Shown here in pieces: positions 7,734 through 16,189 of a stretch of DNA of 64,000 bases (its first letter is position 1; each line of letters starts with the position of its first letter). Below the pieces are notes generated by a model. That model did not search any database. It was not told where the DNA came from and saw only the letters and a list, made by a program, of their open reading frames with translations. Both the position numbers and the translations under genes were made by a program. This DNA comes from Paracoccaceae bacterium (GTDB taxonomy: Bacteria > Pseudomonadota > Alphaproteobacteria > Rhodobacterales > Rhodobacteraceae), in contig JACKKJ010000004.1 of assembly GCA_024236495.1 (NCBI GenBank), forward strand, positions 221,199-285,198, written 5' to 3'.

Positions 7734-8573
7734 CTAGCGGCCGGCGCGCGCCATGAAGGCCAGCCGTTCGAAAAGCGCGACATCCTGTTCGTTCTTCAGG
7801 AGTGCGCCGTGCAGCTTGGGCAGAAGCTGCCGGGGATCGCGTTTCAGATCCTCGGGCGAAAGATCCTCGGCGAGGATCAGCTTGAGCCAGTCGAGCACCT
7901 CAGAGGTCGAGGGCTTCTTCTTCAGACCCGGGGTTTCGCGAATCTCGTAGAACTGGGTCAGCGCCTCGGCCAGCAGGGTTTCCTTGATCCTGGGGAAATG
8001 CACCGCGACGATCCGGCGCAGCGTGTCGGCTTCGGGAAAGCGGATGTAGTGGAAGAAGCAGCGGCGCAGGAAGGCGTCGGGCAGTTCCTTTTCGTTGTTC
8101 GAGGTGATGATGACCACCGGGCGGTGACGTGCGCGGATCGTCTCTCCGGTCTCGTAGACGTGAAACTCCATCCGGTCGAGTTCCTGCAGAAGGTCGTTCG
8201 GAAACTCGATATCCGCCTTGTCGACCTCGTCGATCAGCAAGACGACCTTGCCTTCCGCCTCGAACGCCTGCCAAAGCTTGCCCTTGCGGATGTAGTTCTT
8301 CACCTCGTGGACACGCGAGTCGCCCAGCTGGCTGTCGCGCAGGCGGCTGACGGCATCGTATTCGTAAAGCCCTTGCTGCGCCTTTGTCGTTGATTTCACA
8401 TGCCATTCGACCAGCGGCAGGCCAAGGGCGCCGGCGACCTGGCGGGCCAGTTCGGTCTTGCCGGTGCCGGGTTCCCCCTTGACCAGCAGCGGCCGTTCGA
8501 GCGTGACCGCGGCATTGACCGCGACGGTGAGGTCTTCGGTCGCCACATAGTTCGCCGTTCCTTGGAATTTCAT
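7734..8573 (-). CDS. MoxR family AAA+ ATPase
   Basis: 279-residue AAA+ ATPase. Walker A is GEPGTGKT at 33-40, Walker B is VVLLIDEV around 110-117, sensor 1 is VIITSNNE, and an arginine-finger region is AFLRRCFFHYIRFPE. It matches the CoxD-like MoxR branch that works with CoxE-type VWA proteins, and one is encoded on the same strand at 4.5-5.7 kb. The ATG at 8571-8573 opens the conserved MKFQGTANYV. Upstream in-frame codons are not supported by a ribosome-binding site. Likely role: ATP-driven remodelling of an unidentified partner. Confidence 0.9.
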   Translation of the reverse strand: MKFQGTANYVATEDLTVAVNAAVTLERPLLVKGEPGTGKTELARQVAGALGLPLVEWHVKSTTKAQQGLYEYDAVSRLRDSQLGDSRVHEVKNYIRKGKLWQAFEAEGKVVLLIDEVDKADIEFPNDLLQELDRMEFHVYETGETIRARHRPVVIITSNNEKELPDAFLRRCFFHYIRFPEADTLRRIVAVHFPRIKETLLAEALTQFYEIRETPGLKKKPSTSEVLDWLKLILAEDLSPEDLKRDPRQLLPKLHGALLKNEQDVALFERLAFMARAGR

Positions 8574-8755
8574 CAGCTTATGTCTCCGCTTCGGGCAATT
8601 GCCCCGCAAGAGAGATACGCGTGCCATCAAAATGCCGCAAGGCGTGGCGACACCTAGTGACATCCCCCCGCCGTTAGGCTAAGGGAGCGCCCGAGGAGTT
8701 CCGGATGACCATTGCAGAAATGACGAACGGCACCGGAAACAGGAAGGGAGCAGAG

Positions 8756-9178
8756 ATGAAGGCAGAAATCTTTCTTCCCGAGGATTATCGTCCCGCCGAG
8801 GACGAGCCGTTCATGAACGAACGCCAGCTTGAATATTTCCGCCGCAAGCTGACGACCTGGAAGAACGAATTGCTTGAGCAGTCCGCCGAGACGCTGGAAG
8901 GCCTGCAAGACAGCGCGCGCAACGTGCCCGACCTGGCGGACCGCGCCAGCGAGGAGACCGACCGCGCGCTTGAACTGCGCACCCGCGACCGGCAGCGCAA
9001 GCTGGTGACCAAGATCGACGCGGCACTGCGCCGGATCGACAATGGCGAATACGGCTATTGCGAGATGACCGGGGAGCCGATTTCGCTGAAGCGTCTGGAT
9101 GCGCGCCCGATCGCGACCATGACGCTTGAGGCGCAGGAACGTCACGAACGCCGCGAACGGGTGCATCGCGACGATTGA
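8756..9178 (+). CDS. dksA: RNA polymerase-binding transcription factor DksA
   Basis: 140-residue DksA/TraR-family protein that binds RNA polymerase in the secondary channel and works with ppGpp in the stringent response. The N-terminal half forms the coiled coil, with LPDLADRASEETDRALE-type residues at its tip (DLADRASEE includes the Asp-x-x-Asp-like acidic tip). The usual four-cysteine zinc finger is reduced to one cysteine, in YGYCEMTGEPI; the other positions are Thr, Leu/Asp and Ala. Start chosen at 8756 because GGGAG lies about 7 nt upstream; an upstream ATG at 8705 lacks one. Followed by a strong terminator. Confidence 0.9.
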   Translation: MKAEIFLPEDYRPAEDEPFMNERQLEYFRRKLTTWKNELLEQSAETLEGLQDSARNVPDLADRASEETDRALELRTRDRQRKLVTKIDAALRRIDNGEYGYCEMTGEPISLKRLDARPIATMTLEAQERHERRERVHRDD

Positions 9179-9206
9179 CGCCGGGCGACAGGTCGGCAGA
9201 ATTCGG

Positions 9207-9239
9207 CGCCGGAGCCCCCGTGGCTCCGGCGTTTTGTTT
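9207..9239 (+). terminator. Intrinsic terminator of dksA
   Basis: A perfect 10-bp GC-rich stem (CGCCGGAGCC with GGCTCCGGCG), a 5-nt loop and TTTTGTTT. It begins 29 nt after the dksA stop. Confidence 0.9.
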
Positions 9240-9250
9240 CGGAGGGCGGT

Positions 9251-10414
9251 TTGGGCACGCGCAGCATCACGGTCATCGGGGCGGGAATCGCCGGTCTTGC
9301 CGTCGCGCGGGCGCTGGCGATGCGGGGTTCCCGGGTCACCGTCCTTGAACAGGCGCCCGAGATCCGCGAGGTCGGCGCCGGCCTGCAGATCACCCCGAAC
9401 GGCCACCGCGTGATCGAGGCGCTGGGCCTTGGCCTTGCCGCCGAACGGGAGGGCCAGCGGGCGGAGGCGGTCGAGCTGATCGACGGCGAAACCGGCGGCC
9501 GCGTCCTTGCGATGGACCTTCTGCGGCAGCGCCCGGACGCGCCGTTCCGCTTCTTTCACCGCGCCGACCTGATCGCCCTTCTGGCCGAGGGCGCGCGCGC
9601 GGCGGGGGTGGAAATCCGGCTCCTGCAGCGGATCGAGGAGGTGACGCTGGGCGAGGGGCGGCCACGGCTGCGCACCGCGCAGGGCGCCGAGATCGAGACC
9701 GATATCCTGATCGGGGCCGACGGCCTGCATTCGCGGGTGCGCGAGGCGCTGAACGGCAAGGTCGCGCCCTTCTTCACCCATCAAGTCGCCTGGCGCGCGA
9801 CGCTGCCGGCCGAACCGGACATCCGTCCGGTGGCGCAGGTCTTCATGGGCGCGGGGCGGCATGTCGTAACCTATCCCTTGCGTGGCGGGAAGCTTCGCAA
9901 CCTTGTCGCCGTCGAGGAACGCCACCGCTGGGCCGAGGAAAGCTGGTCGCTGACGGACGATCCCCTGGCGTTGCGTATCGCCTTCGAGGATTTCGTGCCC
10001 GAGGTCCGCGGCTGGCTGGACCGGATCGAACGGCCGAACCTCTGGGGTCTCTTCCGCCACCCGGTCGCCGGGCGCTGGCACGGGCAGGGGGCGGTGATCC
10101 TTGGCGATGCCGCGCATCCGACGCTGCCGTTCCTTGCCCAGGGCGCCAACATGGCGCTTGAGGATGCCTGGGTGCTGGCCCATTGCCTGAGCGCCGCCGC
10201 CACGCCCGAAGCCGGTGTCGCGGGCTACCAGGCCCTGCGCGAGGCGCGGGTGCGCCGGATCGTCGCCGCCGCCAACGCGAACGCGAAGAACTATCACCTG
10301 TCGGGGATCAGACGCGACATCGCCCATGCCGGGCTGCGGCTTGTCAACCGGGTCTCGCCCTCAGCCATGCTGAACCGGTTCGACTGGCTTTACGGCCACG
10401 ACGCGACCGCCTGA
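9251..10414 (+). CDS. FAD-dependent aromatic-ring monooxygenase (salicylate hydroxylase-like)
   Basis: 387-residue class A flavoprotein monooxygenase. The FAD/NAD(P)H signatures are VIGAGIAGLAVA near the N-terminus, DILIGADGLHSRVR in the middle and GDAAHPTLPFLAQGANMALED from about residue 283. This set is typical of salicylate 1-hydroxylase and 3-hydroxybenzoate 6-hydroxylase relatives. The start is a TTG at 9251, chosen because GGAGGG lies directly upstream and the conserved GTRSITVIG begins there. It is convergent with the next oxidoreductase, with only 3 nt between stops. The substrate is not predictable; no aromatic-degradation genes are nearby. Confidence 0.82.
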   Translation: MGTRSITVIGAGIAGLAVARALAMRGSRVTVLEQAPEIREVGAGLQITPNGHRVIEALGLGLAAEREGQRAEAVELIDGETGGRVLAMDLLRQRPDAPFRFFHRADLIALLAEGARAAGVEIRLLQRIEEVTLGEGRPRLRTAQGAEIETDILIGADGLHSRVREALNGKVAPFFTHQVAWRATLPAEPDIRPVAQVFMGAGRHVVTYPLRGGKLRNLVAVEERHRWAEESWSLTDDPLALRIAFEDFVPEVRGWLDRIERPNLWGLFRHPVAGRWHGQGAVILGDAAHPTLPFLAQGANMALEDAWVLAHCLSAAATPEAGVAGYQALREARVRRIVAAANANAKNYHLSGIRRDIAHAGLRLVNRVSPSAMLNRFDWLYGHDATA

Positions 10415-10417
10415 CGC

Positions 10418-11695
10418 TCAGCCCCGTTCCCGCCACCAGTCCTGGGCCTGCAGCTTCCAGTAGGTCAGTTGCGCCGCGACAAGCCCCGCCGCGCCCCCCG
10501 CCCAGTCCAGCCCGAAGGGCGCGAACATGGCGATGCGGTCGCTTTCGCCAAGGATCGCCTCGGCCACGACCTTGCCGGCAATGGCGGTGGTGTTCAGCCC
10601 GTGGCCGCCAAAGGCGGTGATGTGCCAGACGCCGGGGGCCATTTCGCCGACCTGTGGCATCAGGTGGCGCGCATAGCCCATGAGGCCGGACCAGGAAAGC
10701 TCGGTCCGCAGTTCCGCAAGCTGGGGATAGGCCGTCAGCATCTCGCGGCGCAATTCGCGCGCGATGCCCGCGGGATCGGCCGCCCGCGTGGTGATCCGCC
10801 CGCCCCACAAGAGCCGCCGGCCGCCCTCGACCAGCCGGTAGTAGTCGCCCGCCCGGCGGTCGTCGTACATGCAGGCGCGGGTGCGGATCGCGCTGGCGAT
10901 CAGGTCCGGCGCTGCCTCCGTCGCCATCATGTAGGTCGCGATGGGCAGGACCGCGCGCCTCAACCGCGGCACCAGCGCGCCGGTGTAGCCCCCGGTCGCG
11001 ATGACGACGCGCGGCGCCTCGATCCGGCCTGCCGCAGTCTCCACCCGCTTGGTCGGGCCCGCAAGGGCGGCGCCGGTCGCGGGCGTGCCTTCGTAGATGC
11101 GCCCGCCCAGCCGCTCCACCTCGGCCGCGATGGCGCGGGCGGTGTTCAGCGGATGGATGTGAAAGGCGTTCGGATCATGGATCGCGTGAAAGTAGCGCGG
11201 GCTTGTCACATGTTCGGCCAGCGCCGCCCGGTCGAGATAGGCAAGCTCGTAGCCATAGACGTCGGCGAATTCCGCGACATGGGCCTTCATGTCGTCGGCG
11301 CGGTCGAAGCGGCGCAGGCTGAACAGCCCCGGCACCAGCCCGGCGCTGTCGATCGAAAGGTCGCGGATCGTGGCGCGCAGCCGTTCCACCCCCTCGATCG
11401 AGAGAAGGTGCAGCGCCCGCGCGGCCTCGGGCCCGACGCGGGCGCGGATCGCCTCGTCGCCGCCCGCGAAGGCCGGGCTGACCAGCCCGCCGTTGCGCCC
11501 CGAGGCGCCGAAGCCGACGCTCTCGGCCTCGAGAAGCGCGACTTTCGTCCCCGCGCGTGCCAGTTCCAGCGCCGTCGTCAGCCCGGCAAGCCCGCCGCCG
11601 ACGATGGCCACGTCGGCCTCTTCGCGGCCCGAAAGCGCGGCACGGGTCCGCCGGTCTTCCAGCGTGCGCACATAATAGGTGTCGGGATAGGCCAT
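10418..11695 (-). CDS. FAD-dependent amine oxidoreductase (DAO/PuuB-like)
   Basis: 425-residue protein of the D-amino-acid oxidase fold. The dinucleotide-binding motif ADVAIVGGGLAGLTTALELARAG sits at about 27-49 (quoted here as VGGGLAGL), followed by ESVGFGASGRNGG, a motif of PuuB/ordL-type gamma-glutamylputrescine oxidases. A C-terminal FGGHGLNTTAIAGK closes the FAD site. It probably oxidises a secondary amine or amino acid with release of hydrogen peroxide. It is followed 3 nt later by the stop of the divergent-origin monooxygenase and preceded by xthA, with which it is co-oriented; no substrate-defining neighbours are present. Confidence 0.78.
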   Translation of the reverse strand: MAYPDTYYVRTLEDRRTRAALSGREEADVAIVGGGLAGLTTALELARAGTKVALLEAESVGFGASGRNGGLVSPAFAGGDEAIRARVGPEAARALHLLSIEGVERLRATIRDLSIDSAGLVPGLFSLRRFDRADDMKAHVAEFADVYGYELAYLDRAALAEHVTSPRYFHAIHDPNAFHIHPLNTARAIAAEVERLGGRIYEGTPATGAALAGPTKRVETAAGRIEAPRVVIATGGYTGALVPRLRRAVLPIATYMMATEAAPDLIASAIRTRACMYDDRRAGDYYRLVEGGRRLLWGGRITTRAADPAGIARELRREMLTAYPQLAELRTELSWSGLMGYARHLMPQVGEMAPGVWHITAFGGHGLNTTAIAGKVVAEAILGESDRIAMFAPFGLDWAGGAAGLVAAQLTYWKLQAQDWWRERG

Positions 11696-11698
11696 GGC

Positions 11699-12478
11699 TC
11701 AGGCGTCCAGCTCGATCCAGACCGGCACATGGTCCGAAGGCTTGTCGCCGTCGCGCACCGCCTTGTCGATCCCCGCGCCGCGCATCAGGTCGGCCGCCTG
11801 CGCGCTCAGGAGCATGTGGTCGATGCGGATGCCGTTGTTCTTCTGCCAGGCGCCGCCCTGGTAGTCCCAGAAGGTATAGATCCCCGGACGCGGATCGCGG
11901 ATGCGGATCGCCTCGGTCAGGCCAAGGTTCAGGATCGCGCGGAAGGCCGCGCGGGATTCGGGGCGAAACAGCGCATCCTCCACCCAGGCCTCGGGCCTGG
12001 CGGCGTCGATCGGGTCGGGAATGACGTTGTAGTCGCCGCCGAAGACCAGCGGCATCTCGCTGGTCAGCATCTGCGCCACCCGTGCCTTCATCCGCGCCAT
12101 CCAGGCCAGCTTGTAGTCGAACTTCGGTCCCGGCGCGGGGTTGCCGTTCGGCAGGTAAAGACAGGCCAGGCGCACGGCGGTCCTGCCGATCACCGTCGCC
12201 TCGATCCAGCGCGCCTGTTCGTCCGTATCGTCGCCCGGCAGCCCGCGCGCCACATCCTCAAGGGGCAGCCGCGACAGGATCGCGACGCCGTTGAATCCCT
12301 TCTGGCCATGGGTTTCGACGCGATAGCCGCGATCCTCGAAGATCTCGCGCGGGAAGCCTTCGTCGACCGACTTGATTTCCTGCAAGAGCGCCACGTCGGG
12401 CGCCTCGGCGTCCAGCCAGGCGGTCAGCGCCTCGATCCGCGCCTTGACGCCGTTGATGTTGAACGTGGCGATCTTCAT
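11699..12478 (-). CDS. xthA: Exodeoxyribonuclease III
   Basis: 259-residue AP endonuclease/3'-5' exonuclease of base excision repair. Catalytic landmarks are all present: N-terminal FNINGVKAR, LLQEIKS (metal-binding Glu), LYLPNGNP, GGDYNVIP, TFWDYQGGAW, IDHMLLS and C-terminal SDHVPVWIEL. Full length for the family. The ATG at 12476-12478 begins the conserved MKIATFNINGV; an upstream in-frame start would add residues from repeat DNA. Its end is 3 nt from the start of the FAD oxidoreductase, so the two may be cotranscribed, an arrangement without obvious functional meaning. Confidence 0.95.
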   Translation of the reverse strand: MKIATFNINGVKARIEALTAWLDAEAPDVALLQEIKSVDEGFPREIFEDRGYRVETHGQKGFNGVAILSRLPLEDVARGLPGDDTDEQARWIEATVIGRTAVRLACLYLPNGNPAPGPKFDYKLAWMARMKARVAQMLTSEMPLVFGGDYNVIPDPIDAARPEAWVEDALFRPESRAAFRAILNLGLTEAIRIRDPRPGIYTFWDYQGGAWQKNNGIRIDHMLLSAQAADLMRGAGIDKAVRDGDKPSDHVPVWIELDA

Positions 12479-12535
12479 GGGCAGCCTCCCTCGATGCCAC
12501 CTTGTCGCCGGGATCGGCCCGAAGGGCAAGCGCCG

Positions 12536-12603
12536 CCCCTTCATTCTGGCCCCAATACTCCCGCCGGAGGCGACCCGAGCCGCGCCTGCCCCCGCAGGCG
12601 CGG
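12536..12603. repeat. Dispersed intergenic repeat, copy 2, with hairpin
   Basis: Contains CCCCTTCATTCTGGCCCCAA followed by TACTCCCGCCGGAGGC, matching copies 1 and 3. A perfect 10-bp stem with 4-nt loop (CCGCGCCTGC/GCAGGCGCGG, 12580-12603) follows. It lies between erpA and xthA, both minus strand. No T-run follows on either strand, so if it terminates transcription it is not by the classic intrinsic mode. Confidence 0.7.
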
Positions 12604-12652
12604 CGAAAGATGCCTTGCGCGCCGCAACGGCGCGCGCCGCCGTCCTTCAGGC

Positions 12653-12985
12653 TCAGATCGAGAAGCTGGTCCCGCAGCCGCAAGAGGAGGTGGCGTTCGG
12701 GTTCTCGATCACGAAGCGCGCGCCGATCAGCTCGTCGGAAAAGTCGATGACCGCATTTGCGAGGAAGGGCAGGGACACCGTGTCCACCAGCACCTTCTGG
12801 CCCGCACCTTCGAGGACAAGGTCGTCGGGCGCGGGATCGTCCAGCGTGATCTCGTACTGGAACCCCGAACAGCCGCCGCCCGAGACAGCGACGCGCAGCG
12901 CCTTGGCCGCACCGGCGCCCTCGTTGATCTCGGCCAGGCGCGCGAAGGCGCGCGGGGTCACTTTGGGCGGCAGGTTCAGGTCCAT
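12653..12985 (-). CDS. erpA: Iron-sulfur cluster insertion protein (HesB/IscA/ErpA)
   Basis: 110-residue A-type Fe-S carrier. The three conserved cysteines are visible: GGGCSGFQY and the C-terminal SSCGCGTSF pair. It delivers assembled Fe-S clusters to apo-proteins in the cytoplasm. The start at 12985 (MDLNLPPKV) is chosen because AGGGA lies 8 nt upstream; an ATG 18 nt earlier is possible. It is divergent from dgt across a 70-nt gap that must hold both promoters. Assignment to ErpA rather than IscA rests on the isolated location away from an isc/suf operon. Confidence 0.87.
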   Translation of the reverse strand: MDLNLPPKVTPRAFARLAEINEGAGAAKALRVAVSGGGCSGFQYEITLDDPAPDDLVLEGAGQKVLVDTVSLPFLANAVIDFSDELIGARFVIENPNATSSCGCGTSFSI

Positions 12986-13055
12986 CGGGAAAATCCCTGT
13001 CATTTCCTTGGTCCCACAATATATGAAGAGGCAACGGAACGACAAGAACGGTACG

Positions 13056-14243
13056 ATGACGCTTGCCCCCTATGCCTGCCAGCCCGACGACAGCCGCGGC
13101 AGGCTTCATCCCGAAAGCATGTCCACCTTCCGCTCGCCCTTCCAGCGCGATCGGGACCGGATCATCCATTCCTCGGCCTTCCGCCGGCTGAAGCACAAGA
13201 CCCAGGTCTTCGTGGAGCACGAAGGCGACTATTACCGCACCCGTCTGACCCATACGATCGAGGTGGCGCAGGTCGCGCGCACCATCGCCGGCACGCTTGG
13301 CCTCAACGTCGAACTGGCCGAGGCGGTGGCACTGGCGCATGACCTTGGCCACCCGCCCTTCGGCCACACCGGAGAGGATGCGCTGCATGAGCTGATGGCG
13401 CCCTACGGCGGTTTCGATCACAACGCCCAGGCGCTCAGGATCGTGACCAGGCTCGAACGCCATTATGCGGGCTTCGACGGGCTGAACCTGACCTGGGAAA
13501 CCCTTGAAGGCATCGCCAAGCACAACGGGCCGGTGACCGGACCCAGGGCTTCGGGGTCGCACGCCGTGCCCGAAGGCGGCCAGATGCCCTATGCGCTGGC
13601 CGAATGCAATGCGGCCTGGGATCTGGAGCTTTCGACCTTCGCCTCCGCCGAGGCGCAGGTGGCCGCCGTGGCCGACGATGTCGCCTACAACCATCACGAC
13701 CTTCACGACGGGCTGCGCGCGGGGCTTTTCACCGAGGACGACCTGATGGAGCTTCCGGTGACCGCCCCCGCCTTCGAGGAGGTGGACCGCCTGCATCCCG
13801 GCCTCGATCCGACACGGCGGCGCCACGAGGCGCTGCGGCGCGTCTTCGGCGTGATGGTGGAAGACGTGATCGCGGTGGCCGAAAACCGGCTCGAGGCCAG
13901 CCGGCCGCAGTCGGTCCAGGACATCCGCGACATGGACGGGCCGATCATCCGCTTCTCGAAGCCGCTTTACCAGAACCTCAAGGCGATCAAGTCCTTCCTT
14001 TTTACCCGGATGTACCGCGCGCCTTCGGTCGTGGTCGAACGCCGGCGCGTGACCGCGATGATCCGCGATCTGTTCCCGCTGTTCCTCAAGGACCCGGCGC
14101 TCTTGCCCGCCGAATGGCGCGCCGATGTCGCCGCGGCGCGGGACGAGACGGAACTTGCGCGGGTCGTCCTCGACTATGTGGCCGGGATGACCGACCGGTT
14201 CGCGATCCAGGAACACGACCGGCTTTGCGGCGGCGGGGCCTGA
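13056..14243 (+). CDS. dgt: Deoxyguanosinetriphosphate triphosphohydrolase
   Basis: 395-residue HD-domain dNTP triphosphohydrolase that cleaves dGTP (or other dNTPs) to the nucleoside and triphosphate. The HD metal ligands are in RTRLTHTIEVAQVAR and ALAHDLGHPPFGHTGED; the N-terminal FQRDRDRIIHSSAFRRLKHKTQVF is the allosteric/nucleotide motif of the family (type 2 Dgt). Start chosen at 13056, where the conserved MTLAPYACQPDDSRGR begins; an in-frame ATG at 13023 has no better ribosome-binding site. It shares its promoter region with erpA and is followed by repeat copy 3. Confidence 0.92.
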   Translation: MTLAPYACQPDDSRGRLHPESMSTFRSPFQRDRDRIIHSSAFRRLKHKTQVFVEHEGDYYRTRLTHTIEVAQVARTIAGTLGLNVELAEAVALAHDLGHPPFGHTGEDALHELMAPYGGFDHNAQALRIVTRLERHYAGFDGLNLTWETLEGIAKHNGPVTGPRASGSHAVPEGGQMPYALAECNAAWDLELSTFASAEAQVAAVADDVAYNHHDLHDGLRAGLFTEDDLMELPVTAPAFEEVDRLHPGLDPTRRRHEALRRVFGVMVEDVIAVAENRLEASRPQSVQDIRDMDGPIIRFSKPLYQNLKAIKSFLFTRMYRAPSVVVERRRVTAMIRDLFPLFLKDPALLPAEWRADVAAARDETELARVVLDYVAGMTDRFAIQEHDRLCGGGA

Positions 14244-14249
14244 TCGGGC

Positions 14250-14300
14250 CCCCTTCATTCTGGCGCAAATACTCCGGGGTCCGGGGCAGGGCCCCGGCCC
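14250..14300. repeat. Dispersed intergenic repeat, copy 3, with hairpin
   Basis: Starts 7 nt after the dgt stop with CCCTTCATTCTGGCGCAAAT then ACTCC. It runs into GGGGTCCGGGGCAGGGCCCC-like DNA that folds on itself (stem about 10 bp with one bulge). This is the third copy of the element seen at 2.68 and 12.54 kb. Confidence 0.7.
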
Positions 14301-14377
14301 CTATCCACTTGCCCGCCGCGCGCCATTGACGCGCGGGCGCGGCTCTGGCATGCCCGGCCGGAACAAAGGGACCGATC

Positions 14378-16123
14378 ATGAACCTGTTTTCCGACATCCG
14401 CGCACTGGTCATCGAAAGCCTCGCCGCGATGCAGGCCGAGGGCGCATTGCCCGCCGGGCTGGACATGACCAACGTCGCCGTGGAGCCGCCGCGCGACGCG
14501 GCCCATGGCGACATGGCCACCAATGCCGCGATGGTCTTGGCCAAGCCCGCGGGCCAGAACCCCCGCGCCATCGCCGAGGCGCTGGCCGCGAAGCTTGGTG
14601 CAGACCCCCGCATCGTCACCGCCGAGGTCGCCGGGCCCGGATTTCTCAACCTGCGCCTGACCCGGGACGCCTGGCGCGGTGTCGTCGCCGCGGCCCTGGC
14701 GCGCGGGCGCGATTTCGGCCGGTCCGACCTGGGGCAGGGCGTCCGGGTCAATGTCGAATTCGTGTCGGCCAATCCCACGGGGCCGATGCATGTCGGCCAT
14801 ACCCGCGGCGCGGTCTTCGGCGACGCGCTGGCGGCACTTCTGGATTTCGCGGGCCACGAGGTCACGCGGGAATACTACATCAACGACGCGGGCGCGCAGG
14901 TCGATGTGCTGGCGCGGTCGGCCTACGAACGCTACCGCGAGGCCAACGGCCTTGATCCCGAGATCCGCGAGGGGCTTTACCCCGGCGACTACCTGATTCC
15001 GGTGGGCGAGGCGCTGAAGGCGAAATACGGAACCAGCCTGATCGACCAGCCCGAAAGCGCCTGGCTGGCCGATGTGCGCGAGTTTGCCACCGCCGAGATG
15101 CTTCAGATGATCCGCGACGACCTCGCGCTTCTGGGCGTGAAGATGGATGTCTTCACCTCCGAACGCGAAATCACCGCCTCTGGCCGGGTGGAAGAGGCGA
15201 TCGAGACCCTGCGCGGCATGGGGCTGATCTACGAAGGCACGCTGGAGCCGCCGAAGGGCAAGTTGCCCGAGGATTGGGAAGAACGCGAACAGACGCTCTT
15301 CCGTTCGACCGCGCATGGCGACGACGTGGACCGGCCGGTGAAGAAATCGGACGGCGCCTGGACCTATTTCGCCCCCGACATCGCCTACCACTGGGACAAG
15401 GTGAAACGCGGCTACGACCAGCTGATCGACATTCTTGGCGCCGACCACGGCGGCTATGTCAAGCGGCTGAAGGCGGTGGTCTCCGCCCTCTCGAACGGGC
15501 GCGTTCCGCTGGAGGTCAAGCTGATCCAGCTGGTGAAGCTTTACAAGAACGGCGAGCCCTTCAAGATGTCCAAGCGCGCCGGCACCTTCGTGACGCTGCG
15601 CGACGTGGTCGAACAGGCGGGCCCGGATGTCACCCGCTTCGTGATGCTGACGCGCAAGAACGACGCGGCGCTGGATTTCGACTTCGACAAGGTCCTGGAA
15701 CAGTCCAAGGACAACCCGGTCTTCTATGTGCAATACGCCCATGCGCGCGTCTGTTCGGTGATCCGCAAGGCCGCCGAGGCGGGCATACCCGCCGATGACG
15801 CCGCGCTGGCCGGGGCCGATCTGGCGCATCTGTCGCACGAGGCGGAGCTTGCGCTGGCGCGCAAGATCGCCGAATGGCCGCGCCTGATCGAGATCGCCGC
15901 GCGCGGGCAGGAGCCGCACCGCATCGCCTTTTACCTCTACGAACTGGCATCGGAACTGCACGGGTTGTGGAACCGCGGCAACGAAGAAACCGAACTTCGC
16001 TTCGTCCAGGAAGGCAATGTGCCGGTTTCTCAGGCGAAAATCGCGCTTGCACGGGCCACGGCCGTTGTCATTTCCGCTGGTCTTGGTATCCTTGGCGTGA
16101 CCCCCGCGGAAGAAATGCGCTGA
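14378..16123 (+). CDS. argS: Arginyl-tRNA synthetase
   Basis: 581-residue class I aminoacyl-tRNA synthetase that charges tRNA-Arg in the cytoplasm. The HIGH motif appears as HVGH in NPTGPMHVGHTRG, and the KMSKS-like loop as KMSKRAGTF. An N-terminal Add-1 tRNA-binding domain (about 1-110) and a C-terminal DALR anticodon-binding domain (about 460-581, with ARTA/RATAVVISAGLGILGV near the end) complete the architecture. Length is normal. The start ATG follows an AAAGGGA box by about 7 nt. The SPOR-domain gene follows after 66 nt. Confidence 0.97.
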   Translation: MNLFSDIRALVIESLAAMQAEGALPAGLDMTNVAVEPPRDAAHGDMATNAAMVLAKPAGQNPRAIAEALAAKLGADPRIVTAEVAGPGFLNLRLTRDAWRGVVAAALARGRDFGRSDLGQGVRVNVEFVSANPTGPMHVGHTRGAVFGDALAALLDFAGHEVTREYYINDAGAQVDVLARSAYERYREANGLDPEIREGLYPGDYLIPVGEALKAKYGTSLIDQPESAWLADVREFATAEMLQMIRDDLALLGVKMDVFTSEREITASGRVEEAIETLRGMGLIYEGTLEPPKGKLPEDWEEREQTLFRSTAHGDDVDRPVKKSDGAWTYFAPDIAYHWDKVKRGYDQLIDILGADHGGYVKRLKAVVSALSNGRVPLEVKLIQLVKLYKNGEPFKMSKRAGTFVTLRDVVEQAGPDVTRFVMLTRKNDAALDFDFDKVLEQSKDNPVFYVQYAHARVCSVIRKAAEAGIPADDAALAGADLAHLSHEAELALARKIAEWPRLIEIAARGQEPHRIAFYLYELASELHGLWNRGNEETELRFVQEGNVPVSQAKIALARATAVVISAGLGILGVTPAEEMR

Positions 16124-16189
16124 CAACAGGCGCCACGCCCGGGTCTCGACAGGCAAGCGGGCGGTTCGCCGCCCGGAGCGAGGCGGAGC

